The notes beneath the pieces were generated by a model, which saw only the letters and a program-made list of their open reading frames with translations, was not told the DNA's origin and ran no database searches. Positions 1 to 8,288 of a DNA stretch of 64,000 bases are shown here, piece after piece; position 1 is the first letter of the stretch, and every line of letters starts with the position of its first letter. The translations under genes were made by a program, and so were the position numbers. Origin of the DNA: Acidobacteriota bacterium (GTDB lineage: Bacteria > Acidobacteriota > Blastocatellia > Pyrinomonadales > Pyrinomonadaceae); NCBI GenBank assembly GCA_018269075.1, contig JAFDVJ010000004.1:62001-126000 (forward strand). Reading direction: 5' to 3'.

Positions 1-293
1 GCATCAATTTCGGAAACCTGATCCAGCAGACGGGGAGCAGTCCGCTCGCCGCCGGCCGGACGCAGTCTTCGACCGACGACTTCGGATCGTTAGTCAAATC
101 GGCGGTCGAATCGATCGATCAAACCCAGAAGGGCGCCGAACAGGAGATTTCCAAAGCCGTCACCGGCGAGTCTCCGGATTTACACAAAACGATCATCCAG
201 ATGCAAACCGCCGACCTTAAATTTCAGCTCGGACTGCAGGTCCGCAACAAGCTTATCGGCGCTTACGAAGAAATCATGAGGATGCAGGTCTGA
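1..293 (+). CDS. fliE: Flagellar hook-basal body protein FliE (5' partial)
   Basis: FliE joins the MS ring to the proximal rod and is exported early by the flagellar type III system. The start lies outside the window; the visible reading frame begins at position 3 and gives 96 residues. The C-terminal half is typical of the family: a helix with the pattern TIIQMQTADLKFQLGLQ, followed by VRNKLIGAYEEIMRMQV and the stop. Its place immediately ahead of fliF matches the common fliE-fliF-fliG order. The stop is TGA; two bases after it a heptanucleotide inverted array begins. The identification rests on the C-terminal pattern and synteny. Confidence 0.93.
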   Translation, partial: INFGNLIQQTGSSPLAAGRTQSSTDDFGSLVKSAVESIDQTQKGAEQEISKAVTGESPDLHKTIIQMQTADLKFQLGLQVRNKLIGAYEEIMRMQV

Positions 294-294
294 C

Positions 295-416
295 GAATTC
301 GGATTTCGGATTTCGGATTTCGGATTGCTTAAGATCTAAATCTCCGAAACCGCCGAAACCGACAAAAATCCGAAACCCGAAATAAATCCGAAATCCGAAA
401 TCCGAAATCCGAATTC
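295..416. repeat. Inverted heptanucleotide array, family A (GGATTTC), copy 1
   Basis: Left arm 295-326 and right arm 385-416 are perfect 32-base inverted copies of each other. Each is made of tandem 7-nt units (GGATTTC) closed by an EcoRI-like GAATTC end. The loop of 58 bases contains degenerate units. The element fills the fliE-fliF gap: it starts one base after the fliE stop and ends five bases before the fliF start. It would form a long RNA hairpin in the operon transcript. Confidence 0.9.
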
Positions 417-421
417 AAAAT

Positions 422-2131
422 ATGTCTTCTCCGCTAACACAAATCAAGGAAACCTGGGAACGGCTGCCGATGAAGGGGCGAATCGCCACGATCGCGGCGG
501 CCGTCGCCACGCTGGGCCTCGTCGGAGCGCTCGTTTATTACGGATCGCAGCCCGATTACGCGGTTTTGTTTTCGGATCTGAACCCGACCGACGCCCAGTC
601 GATCGTCGACAAGCTCAAAGCCGAAAACGTGCCCTATTCGCTGACCAACGGCGGCACCACGATTTCCGTCCCGCAGGAACGGATTTCCGAACTCCGTCTG
701 CAGGTCGCCGCCAGCGGCGCGATCTCGGGCGGCCACGTCGGCTTCGATCTGTTCGACAAAACGAGCTTCGGCGCGACCGATTTCGCCCAGCAGGTCAATT
801 ACCGGCGGGCGATCGAGGGCGAGCTTTCGAAAACGCTCGAAGGAATGGACGAGGTCGATTCGGCGCGCGTCCACATCACCCCGCAGAAGGAATCGGTCTT
901 CACCGAAAAGGAAGAGGGCGCGAAGGCTTCGGTGATGCTGAAAGTCAAACAAAACAAAGAGCTTTCACCGGAACGGACGGACGCCATCGTGAGCCTTCTC
1001 GCGAGTTCGGTCGAGGGCCTCGACCCGTCGAACGTCTCGGTGATGGACACGCGCGGGCGGCTGCTCGTCGCCGCCGGGCGCGGCAAAAGCGGCGGCCTCA
1101 ACGACGCCGGGGCGTTTCACGCGCAGCTCGAAGCCAAACAGAAATACGAGATGGAAAGCGCCGCCCGGATCATCGCGCTGCTCGAACCGGTCGTCGGCCA
1201 GGATCGCGTCCGCGCCGACGTCGCCGCCGATATCGATTTCAGCCAGATCGAGCAGAACGAGGAGAAATACAACCCGCAGTCGCAGGTCGTCCGCTCGCAG
1301 CAGACCTCGCAGGAGGCGCGTAATTCGAATTCGGCCAACCCGAACGGCGTCGTCGGCGCGCGCTCGAACAACCCGACGACCGCGTCGCCGTCGCCGACGC
1401 CGGCGGCCTCGACGACCGGCGATTCGCGCAACACCGCGACCGTCAATTACGAGATCGACAAAACGGTCCGCAAAACGATCGGCGGCGGCGGCCGCGTCAG
1501 CCGGATGACGGTCTCGGTCGTCGTCGACAACAAAACCGTCAACGGCGTCGAAGTCGCGCGGACGCCCGACGAGATCAAGCAGATTCAGGATCTGGTCGGC
1601 GGCGCGATCGGCATCGATCCCAATCGCGGCGATTCGGTCGTCGTCCAGACGATGCCCTTCGACAAGCCGGCCGACACCGCGACGCCGCCCTCGACCCTCG
1701 ACAAATACAAACAGTTCGTGCCGAGCGCCCTCAAATACGGCGCGCTCGTCCTGATCGCCCTGCTCCTGTTATGGTTCGTCATCCTGCCCGCGCGAAAAGC
1801 GCTGAAGGCGGCCGCCGTCCCGGAAACGGATCAGGCCCGGCTTCTCGAAGGAGCCAAATCTGAAGAATCCGAGGAGGAAGAAAAACGCTTGGAAGAAACG
1901 GAAACACCCAAACAACTCGAAGAAAATCACGGAGAAATCCCGCCGCTGACGACCGTCGCCGACCTCGAAGCGCAGATGAACGCCGAGGATCACGCGATGG
2001 CGGAGCTGCCGCCCGTCAACGAGGAGATTTTAAGAATCGAAAACATCAAGAAGCAGATCATCGACCAGTCGCTCAACGACACCGAAACCGTCGTCAGCAC
2101 GCTCCGCGGCTGGCTTCGCGAAACGACCTGA
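422..2131 (+). CDS. fliF: Flagellar MS-ring protein FliF
   Basis: FliF forms the inner-membrane MS ring on which rotor and export gate assemble. The 569-residue length is normal. A membrane segment lies at about residues 19-41. The YscJ/FliF ring-building domain follows (about 45-220, with LNPTDAQSIVDKLK and GFDLFDKTSFGATDFAQQVN), then a Ser/Pro/Thr-rich loop around residues 300-340. The second membrane segment is at about 438-457. The cytoplasmic C-terminal tail contains an acidic Glu-rich stretch and ends in DTETVVSTLRGWL, the tail that docks FliG. No clear Shine-Dalgarno site precedes the ATG because a repeat fills the upstream gap. Confidence 0.97.
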   Translation: MSSPLTQIKETWERLPMKGRIATIAAAVATLGLVGALVYYGSQPDYAVLFSDLNPTDAQSIVDKLKAENVPYSLTNGGTTISVPQERISELRLQVAASGAISGGHVGFDLFDKTSFGATDFAQQVNYRRAIEGELSKTLEGMDEVDSARVHITPQKESVFTEKEEGAKASVMLKVKQNKELSPERTDAIVSLLASSVEGLDPSNVSVMDTRGRLLVAAGRGKSGGLNDAGAFHAQLEAKQKYEMESAARIIALLEPVVGQDRVRADVAADIDFSQIEQNEEKYNPQSQVVRSQQTSQEARNSNSANPNGVVGARSNNPTTASPSPTPAASTTGDSRNTATVNYEIDKTVRKTIGGGGRVSRMTVSVVVDNKTVNGVEVARTPDEIKQIQDLVGGAIGIDPNRGDSVVVQTMPFDKPADTATPPSTLDKYKQFVPSALKYGALVLIALLLLWFVILPARKALKAAAVPETDQARLLEGAKSEESEEEEKRLEETETPKQLEENHGEIPPLTTVADLEAQMNAEDHAMAELPPVNEEILRIENIKKQIIDQSLNDTETVVSTLRGWLRETT

Positions 2132-2146
2132 AAGATTCATTGAAAA

Positions 2147-2171
2147 GCCGGCCGCGCCATCGCCGGCCGGC
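2147..2171 (+). other. GC-rich hairpin between fliF and fliG
   Basis: An 8-bp perfect stem (2147-2154 with 2164-2171, GCCGGCCG) with a 9-base loop lies in the 83-base fliF-fliG gap. No U tract follows, so an attenuator or mRNA-end element is more likely than an intrinsic terminator. Confidence 0.4.
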
Positions 2172-2214
2172 CGTTTAACCCGAAACACCCGATAATCGAA
2201 ACGCTAATTTTTAT

Positions 2215-3312
2215 ATGTCGCCATCTGTCGAAGAATTTACCGAAACCGCCGAAACCGACGCCCTCGAACACGAGGAAATGACCGCGCTCGCGATCCGCCC
2301 GCCGGATTCGTCGCTGTCGAGCGCGCGCAAGGCCGCGATTCTCTGCCTCTCGCTCGGCGAAGAGGCCGCGACCGAACTGTTCAAGCATCTCGACGAGGAA
2401 GAAGTCCAGATTCTCTCGAAGGAACTGGCGCTCCTGCCGGACGTCAAATCGCACGTTTCCGATAACGTCGTCGAAGAATTTCACCAGCTCCTGACCGCCC
2501 GCAACTACGTCACGATGGGCGGCGTCGATTACGCGAAACGCCTGCTCCTGCGGAGCTTCGGCCCCGAGCAGGCGAAACGTCTGACCGACAAGGTGATGCT
2601 CTCGCTCGAAACGCCGGCGAGCTTCGAAACGCTCCAGAAAACCGACCCGCAGCAGCTCGCCAAGCTGTTTCAGTCCGAGCATCCGCAGACGATCGCGGTC
2701 GTCCTCGCGCATCTCGACACGGCGACCGCCTCGACCGTTCTGCAGCAGCTGCCGGAATCGATGCGCGGCGACATCGTGCTCAGGCTCGCGGCGCTCCAGA
2801 CCGTCTCGCAGGACGTCGTCAAACGGATCGCCCACGTGCTCAACCAGAAATTATCGGCCGTCAGCGGAATGGGCCGCTCGAACGTCGGCGGCGTCCGCGC
2901 TGTCGCGGACATCTGCAACCGGCTCGACCGCGAAACGATGCGGCTGATGCTCGAACAGATCGAGGGCGGCAACCCCGAGCTCTCGCTCGAAATCCGCAAC
3001 CTGATGGTCACCTTCGAAGACATCCTGCTGATCGACGACGTCGGCATCCGCGAAATTATGCAGCGCGTCGACAAGAAAGTGCTCGCGCTCGCGCTCAAGG
3101 GCACGGTCGAAGAGCTGCAGAACCGCTTCTTCTCGAATATGTCGAGCCGCGCGGTCGAGATGATGAAGGAGGAAATGGACTTTATGGGCCAGGTCAAGCT
3201 CAAGGACGTGACCGGCGCCCAGCGCGAGATCGTCGAAGTGATGCGGCTGCTCGACGAACAGGGCGTGATCAGCCTCGGAGGCGGCGGCGGAGCCGACGAA
3301 TATGTTAGCTAA
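2215..3312 (+). CDS. fliG: Flagellar motor switch protein FliG
   Basis: FliG is the rotor protein that contacts MotA and generates torque. The 365-residue protein starts with a charged extension of about 30 residues before the usual N-terminal domain (SARKAAILCLSLGEEAATELFKHL). The middle-domain EHPQ motif is present at about residue 153 (SEHPQTIAVVLAHLD). The C-terminal torque helix follows at about 275-300, with alternating charges (DDVGIREIMQRVDKKVLALALKG). The C-terminus ends in a Gly-rich tail. The last 11 bases overlap fliH, implying translational coupling. Confidence 0.97.
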   Translation: MSPSVEEFTETAETDALEHEEMTALAIRPPDSSLSSARKAAILCLSLGEEAATELFKHLDEEEVQILSKELALLPDVKSHVSDNVVEEFHQLLTARNYVTMGGVDYAKRLLLRSFGPEQAKRLTDKVMLSLETPASFETLQKTDPQQLAKLFQSEHPQTIAVVLAHLDTATASTVLQQLPESMRGDIVLRLAALQTVSQDVVKRIAHVLNQKLSAVSGMGRSNVGGVRAVADICNRLDRETMRLMLEQIEGGNPELSLEIRNLMVTFEDILLIDDVGIREIMQRVDKKVLALALKGTVEELQNRFFSNMSSRAVEMMKEEMDFMGQVKLKDVTGAQREIVEVMRLLDEQGVISLGGGGGADEYVS

Positions 3313-4072
3313 AGTCATCAAAAATCAGAATGTTCCGGCCGCCGTGACGGCGGTCGCGATTCCCCGGATCGGGGGCTCGTCGACCGATTCGCGGAGCATC
3401 GGCCAGTTCGTCTTCCCGTCGGTCGCCGAGCTGCTGGCCGGCGAAACCGAACAACCGGCGGCCGTGCCCGAAACCGAACCGGTCGAAACCGAATTCGAAC
3501 CGGCGGTCGTGATGCCGAACATCGACGAGATCGTTCAAAGCGCCCGCGACGAGGCGGCCCGGATCATCGCGACCGCCGAATCCAACGCCGCCGACATCGC
3601 CGAGGCGGCGCGCGAAAAGGCCGAACAGGAAGTCCGTTTGAGATTCGATCAGGAAGTCGCCGCGCAGGCCGCCGAAATCCGTTTGCAGCTCACCGAAACG
3701 ATCGAACAGATCGCCGGTCTCGCCGCCGAGATCACGCGGCAGGCCGAAAACGACCTCGTCGAGCTCGCGCTCCGGATCGCCAAAAAGGTCGTCGCCCGCG
3801 AGGTGACGATCGACCGCGAGATCGCGCTGACGCTCGTCAAGGTCTCGCTCGGCAAGCTTCATAACCGCAGCGTCGCCGAAGTCCATCTCAACCCGGAAGA
3901 CCTCCAGTTCGTCCGGATGCACCGCGAAAAACTCGATTTTCGCGGCTCGCTCGAACTCGTCGAGGACCGCTCGATCTCGGTCGGCGGCTGTCTGATCCAC
4001 ACCGAAACGGGCGACATCGACGCCCGCATCGAATCCCAGTTCGAAGAGATCGCCCACGGATTGTTCAACTAA
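3302..4072 (+). CDS. fliH: Flagellar export ATPase regulator FliH
   Basis: FliH is the peripheral stalk that holds the export ATPase FliI at the export gate. The sequence has a Pro/Glu-rich N-terminus of about 70 residues. A long Ala/Glu/Arg coiled coil follows (about 75-150, SARDEAARIIATAESNAADIAEAAREKAEQ). The C-terminal FliH/V-ATPase-E-type domain contains LALRIAKKVVAREVTIDREIALTLVK. The start codon lies inside the end of fliG and the stop is one base before fliI, so fliG, fliH and fliI are tightly coupled. The family is poorly conserved in sequence, but position and architecture make the call firm. Confidence 0.93.
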   Translation: MLAKVIKNQNVPAAVTAVAIPRIGGSSTDSRSIGQFVFPSVAELLAGETEQPAAVPETEPVETEFEPAVVMPNIDEIVQSARDEAARIIATAESNAADIAEAAREKAEQEVRLRFDQEVAAQAAEIRLQLTETIEQIAGLAAEITRQAENDLVELALRIAKKVVAREVTIDREIALTLVKVSLGKLHNRSVAEVHLNPEDLQFVRMHREKLDFRGSLELVEDRSISVGGCLIHTETGDIDARIESQFEEIAHGLFN

Positions 4073-4073
4073 G

Positions 4074-5381
4074 ATGCTGTCGCAATATTTTCAAAAACTC
4101 GAAAAAATCGAGACGCTCAAATCGATCGGCCGCGTGATGCGCTCCGTCGGCCTCGTCATCGAATCGCAGGGCCCGACCGTCTCGGTCGGCGATCTCTGCT
4201 ATCTGCCGACGAAAAACGGCGAACGGACGACGATGCTCGAAGCGGTCGGTTTCCGCGACAACAACGTTTTGTTGATGCCGCTCGGCCAGATGCCGCCCGT
4301 CCGGGTCGGCGATTCGATCATCGCGGCCGGCGTCAAGAGCGAGATTGGCGTCGGCGAACAGCTGCTCGGCCGGACGATCGACGCGCTCGGCCGCCCGCTT
4401 GACGATCTCGGGGTCATCGAAACCATCGAATCCTACCCGCTCAACCGGAGCACGACCAACCCGCTCGCCCGCGCCAACATCGACGATTCGCTCGAAACCG
4501 GCGTCCGCGTGATCGACGGCCTGCTGACGATCGGCGCGGGTCAAAGAATTGGCATCTTCGGCGGTTCGGGTGTCGGGAAATCGACATTACTCGGGATGAT
4601 GGCCAAACGCTCGGCCGCCGACATCAACGTCATCGCGCTGATCGGCGAGCGCGGCCGCGAAGTCCGCGAATTCATCGAAAACGAGCTCGGCCCCGAAGGA
4701 ATGGCGCGGTCGGTCGTCGTCGTCTCGACCTCCGACGATTCGGCGCTCGTCCGGATCCGGGCGGCGCTCGCCGCGACCGCGATCGCCGAATATTTCAAGG
4801 ATCAGGGCGCAAACGTGCTGCTGATTATGGACTCGGTCACGCGTTTTTGTATGGCGCAGCGCGAAATCGGGCTCGCGGCGGGCGAACCGCCCTCGTCGAA
4901 AGGCTATACGCCCTCGGTTTTCGCGCTTTTGCCGAAGCTCCTCGAACGCGCCGGCAAATTCGACAACGGCGGCTCGATCACCGGTTTTTACACGGTGCTG
5001 GTCGAAGGCGACGATATGAACGAACCGATCGCCGACGCCGTCCGCTCGATTCTCGACGGCCATATCGTGCTCTCGCGGGCGCTCGCCGCGCAGAATCATT
5101 ACCCCTGTATCGACGTGCTCAATTCGGCCTCGCGGCTCTTCTCGATCGTCACCAACAAGGACCATCAGATGCACGCCGGTAAGGTACGGGAATTGCTAGC
5201 TTCATATCAGAAAGCCGAGGATTTGATCAATATCGGCGCTTATCAGATGGGCAGCAACCGGCTAATCGATCTGGCCATCGCCCGGCACGAGGAAATCAAC
5301 CAGTTCCTCAAACAGGAACGCGACGAGGTCGCTTCCCTTCCCGAATCGATCGACAGGCTTCTCGGCATTAAAACCGTATGA
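4074..5381 (+). CDS. fliI: Flagellum-specific export ATP synthase FliI
   Basis: FliI is the cytoplasmic hexameric ATPase that unfolds and hands substrates to the flagellar type III export gate. It resembles F1-beta. At 435 residues it is of normal size. Walker A is GGSGVGKST (about 162-170), the following IGERGREVREFIE is typical, and Walker B is VLLIMDSVTRF (about 247-257). The family signature PSSKGYTPSVFALLPKLLERAG is also present. It sits between fliH and fliJ, and its stop overlaps the fliJ start (ATGA). Confidence 0.98.
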   Translation: MLSQYFQKLEKIETLKSIGRVMRSVGLVIESQGPTVSVGDLCYLPTKNGERTTMLEAVGFRDNNVLLMPLGQMPPVRVGDSIIAAGVKSEIGVGEQLLGRTIDALGRPLDDLGVIETIESYPLNRSTTNPLARANIDDSLETGVRVIDGLLTIGAGQRIGIFGGSGVGKSTLLGMMAKRSAADINVIALIGERGREVREFIENELGPEGMARSVVVVSTSDDSALVRIRAALAATAIAEYFKDQGANVLLIMDSVTRFCMAQREIGLAAGEPPSSKGYTPSVFALLPKLLERAGKFDNGGSITGFYTVLVEGDDMNEPIADAVRSILDGHIVLSRALAAQNHYPCIDVLNSASRLFSIVTNKDHQMHAGKVRELLASYQKAEDLINIGAYQMGSNRLIDLAIARHEEINQFLKQERDEVASLPESIDRLLGIKTV

Positions 5382-5839
5382 AAAAGTTCAAGTTCACATT
5401 GCAAACCGTTCACAAAGTCCGCGAGATGAAGCAGGAAAAAGAGCTGCTCCGGATGAAGGAGCTGCAGACCGAGGTCACCCGCGCCGCGGAGCAGATCGAG
5501 CTGCTCGAAGAATCATACCGGCGGGCGCTCGAAAGCTACGGCAGAAAATTGAAAAGCGGGCAGGTGATGAATATCGGCGAAATGGAGCTCGAGGCGATGC
5601 ACCTGACGGCGCTCGACCGGCAGAAGCAAAAGGCGCTCGATATTCTCAACGAAAAGAAACGGGCGTGCGCCGAGCAGAGCGCAAAACTGGCGGCCGCCGC
5701 GCGCGAGGTCAAAATCACCGATCGACTCCGGGAAAACCAGGCTTTGCGCCACCGGCTTGAACTCGCCCGGGTCGAACAAAACGCGCTGGACGAAATCGTA
5801 TCCGCCAATTTCGCCCGCCAATTGAGGATCAAACAATGA
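5378..5839 (+). CDS. fliJ: Flagellar export chaperone FliJ
   Basis: FliJ is a small coiled-coil protein that inserts into the FliI hexamer and delivers chaperones to the export gate. The 153-residue product is almost entirely helical and charged. Its N-terminus KFTLQTVHKVREMKQEKELL resembles the family's (F-L-V-L-R pattern), and heptads run through to the end. It overlaps fliI by four bases and fliK by four bases. Because FliJ proteins are weakly conserved, synteny carries much of the call. Confidence 0.9.
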   Translation: MKKFKFTLQTVHKVREMKQEKELLRMKELQTEVTRAAEQIELLEESYRRALESYGRKLKSGQVMNIGEMELEAMHLTALDRQKQKALDILNEKKRACAEQSAKLAAAAREVKITDRLRENQALRHRLELARVEQNALDEIVSANFARQLRIKQ

Positions 5840-7905
5840 ATATCATCTCTTTTGCCGGCTTCGACGGCCACGACAAACCGCTGCCGGGTCTTCCCGACCC
5901 CGAGTCGGACGAACCGGCGGCCGATTTTTCGGCGATCCTGAGCAACATCTTCACAACCCTTCAGCCGCCCGAGCAAAAGCCCGCGCCGACCGATCAGGCT
6001 CCCGCGCAAAACGGCTCCGAAACGTTCGCGGGGGTGCTGCCGACGACCGGCACGCTCCTCGATCAGGCCGTTTTTTCCGAGCCGCTCGCGACCGCCAAAA
6101 CCGATGGCGCGGTGCCGGTTTCGGGTCAATTCGAATTCGCCGCCGAACCGGCCGGGCCGGCTTTCTGGGCGAACAGCCAGCCGATTCGCCAGCGCTGGAC
6201 TTTTTTCAAACAGGAAACGAAACCCGAAACCCTGCCGCCGGCCTTCGTCAAATTTACCGATTCGAGCCTTCCGAAACCGGTCGAAATCCCCGATTTTCTG
6301 AAAAACACCGATCTCCGGACGAAATTCGGCGAGCTCTCGAACATCCCCGAAAAGCCGGCCCCGACACAAGGCCCAACCGTCGATTTCACCGCCGTCGCGC
6401 CGATCGTTCCCGATGACGGAACGGAAGCGCCGCCGCCCGTTTTCCTGCAGCCTGAAAACGACATTCCCGGCCCCGACCTGTCATTGCCCGCGGACACCAC
6501 CACCGAGCCCGCCCTTTTCACCGAACCGCCGGCGGTGCCGGGCACGTCGAAAATCCCGGTCGGGATGCCGCCGGTCGAATTCGTTCCCGTCAACCAGGTT
6601 CCGAAAGGTTTTCAGCCGGTCACCCGGAACCCGGTCGTTTCGGAAAATTCCCAAATTCCGCCGACCGCGGCGGCCGCCACCGATTCGCCGGTCGATCATA
6701 TGCAGGTCGAGCTTGCGGCGGCCCCGAAAACCGCCCCGCCGACGGTCCAGGACCGCGTTCTCGAATATTACGGCAAACTCGAGCTCCGGAATCCGGTCAG
6801 TGAAACGCCTGACGTCAAACCGCAACCGCCGGTCACGACCCCGCCGATCATCAATCCCGACAACCTCGGCGAGGATTTCCCCGCCGACGGCCGGATTCCC
6901 GAATCCGACCCCTTCAAGATCCAGCTCCAGCCGAAATATTCCGGCGGCCGGATCACCGGCTTCGATCTTTCGCCGAACGAGATCCGTTCGCTGCTCGGCA
7001 CGTTCGAAAACATCTTCAAAAAATCGCCGGTCAAAACCGCCGACGCCGCGCCGACCACGGTTTCGACCGCCGGCGACGAAACCGAAATCGGCGCCATTCG
7101 CCCGGAAATTCCGACTAAACAGATCGAGATCCCGGTTCCGACCGTTGATGCGGTCGTCAAAAACTTCGAGCCGGTCCGAAACCCGGTTCTGAAGCCGCTC
7201 GAATTCGCCGGGCCGATCAACCAGCCCCCGAAGGTCAGACCGATCCTTTCCGGAACCAAGATCGACGACGGGAAATTCCCGGTTCGGACCGACGACACGC
7301 CGCGCCCGCCGGTCGAAAACGTGCTTTTGAAAACCGTGCTCCGCGGCCGTGAAACGCCCGAATTCGAGCCCCCGCCCGAATTGAGCGAAATTGAACCGAT
7401 CCCCGGTATCGACCGCGTCGTCGAGCTCGGAACAAAGGGCGCGAAAATCGTTCCCAACCTGCCTCCGGACCAGATCGACCCGCGCGGTATCGTCGAGCAG
7501 ATCGCCCCGCAGATTCTGCAAATGGTGCGGACCGTCGACCGGGAGAAACAGAATCAGACGCTCCGGATGCGGCTCCATCCGGCCGAGCTGGGGACGGTCG
7601 AAATCCGTCTCGAACGCGGCAGCAACGGCGCGCTCAACGCGTATTTCCAAACCGAAACGGACGCCGCCCGGAAAGTGCTGACGACCAGCCTCGATCAGCT
7701 CCGCGAAAATCTGCATAAATGCGGCCTCGAGATCGGTCAGATCGAAATATCCACCGGCACTTCCTCGTCGAACGCCGACCGGAACGCCGGGAATCAGACC
7801 CGTCATCCGGATACCGTCTTCAGCTACGACTATCGTGGCAATTCCGAGAATCCCGACGATTCGGAGCCGAACGCCCCGAACCGTCTGTTGAGTTTGCTGG
7901 CCTGA
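5836..7905 (+). CDS. fliK: Flagellar hook-length control protein FliK
   Basis: FliK measures hook length and switches export specificity by contacting FlhB. The 689-residue protein is larger than the enteric one. Residues 1-550 are low-complexity, rich in Pro, Thr, Glu and Asp, as expected of the ruler region. The conserved C-terminal switch domain lies at about 555-650 (LRMRLHPAELGTVEIRLERG, then LTTSLDQLRENLHKCGLEIGQIEI). Expansion of the Pro-rich ruler is the main peculiarity. It overlaps the fliJ stop (ATGA) and is followed 25 bases later by flgD. Confidence 0.93.
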   Translation: MNIISFAGFDGHDKPLPGLPDPESDEPAADFSAILSNIFTTLQPPEQKPAPTDQAPAQNGSETFAGVLPTTGTLLDQAVFSEPLATAKTDGAVPVSGQFEFAAEPAGPAFWANSQPIRQRWTFFKQETKPETLPPAFVKFTDSSLPKPVEIPDFLKNTDLRTKFGELSNIPEKPAPTQGPTVDFTAVAPIVPDDGTEAPPPVFLQPENDIPGPDLSLPADTTTEPALFTEPPAVPGTSKIPVGMPPVEFVPVNQVPKGFQPVTRNPVVSENSQIPPTAAAATDSPVDHMQVELAAAPKTAPPTVQDRVLEYYGKLELRNPVSETPDVKPQPPVTTPPIINPDNLGEDFPADGRIPESDPFKIQLQPKYSGGRITGFDLSPNEIRSLLGTFENIFKKSPVKTADAAPTTVSTAGDETEIGAIRPEIPTKQIEIPVPTVDAVVKNFEPVRNPVLKPLEFAGPINQPPKVRPILSGTKIDDGKFPVRTDDTPRPPVENVLLKTVLRGRETPEFEPPPELSEIEPIPGIDRVVELGTKGAKIVPNLPPDQIDPRGIVEQIAPQILQMVRTVDREKQNQTLRMRLHPAELGTVEIRLERGSNGALNAYFQTETDAARKVLTTSLDQLRENLHKCGLEIGQIEISTGTSSSNADRNAGNQTRHPDTVFSYDYRGNSENPDDSEPNAPNRLLSLLA

Positions 7906-7917
7906 GGGCCGTCATCA

Positions 7918-7924
7918 TAGGAGG
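7918..7924 (+). promoter_or_regulatory. Strong Shine-Dalgarno site for flgD
   Basis: AGGAGGT lies six bases upstream of the flgD ATG. It is the best ribosome-binding site in the flagellar cluster, where many other starts lack one. Confidence 0.7.
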
Positions 7925-7930
7925 TAATAA

Positions 7931-8266
7931 ATGAATGTAAACGCAGCCAACGCGGCCGGCTCATACGCTTCGTCGCAATCGTCGTCGGGCATCGGCGGCA
8001 CCAAGACCGACAGCAATATGTTTATGACGCTGCTCGTCGCCCAATTGAAAAATCAGGACCCGCTCGATCCCCAGGACGGAACCGCCTTCGTCGCCCAATT
8101 GGCCCAGTTCAATTCGCTCGACAACCTGATCGGCATCCGCGAATCGATGGAGCAGATGCTCGCGATTCTCAACCAGCCGATCAGTTCCGGCTCAGGTTCC
8201 GGCTCCGGCTCGGGATCGGGCACGAACAACACGCCGATCAATTCAAACGGAACATCAAGAGATTAA
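7931..8266 (+). CDS. flgD: Minimal flagellar hook-cap protein FlgD
   Basis: FlgD caps the growing hook. This 111-residue protein keeps only the conserved N-terminal export and assembly region. That region has MFMTLLVAQLKNQDPLDPQD and FVAQLAQFNSLDNLIGI at about residues 27-76. The Tudor and Ig-like C-terminal domains found in canonical FlgD (roughly 220 residues or more) are missing. The chain instead ends in a Ser-Gly repeat of about 12 residues (86-97) and a short Asn-rich tail. No frameshifted remainder is visible: the stop is followed after 22 bases by flgE with its own ribosome-binding site. Confidence 0.93.
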   Translation: MNVNAANAAGSYASSQSSSGIGGTKTDSNMFMTLLVAQLKNQDPLDPQDGTAFVAQLAQFNSLDNLIGIRESMEQMLAILNQPISSGSGSGSGSGSGTNNTPINSNGTSRD

Positions 8267-8288
8267 CAACAAGGAGAATATTAAAATT

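Noticed and set aside
2180..2214. Sigma-28 promoter before fliG (CCCGATAAT)
   Set aside because: The -10-like part is present but there is no TAAA box at the right distance, and the spacing to the start codon is too short.
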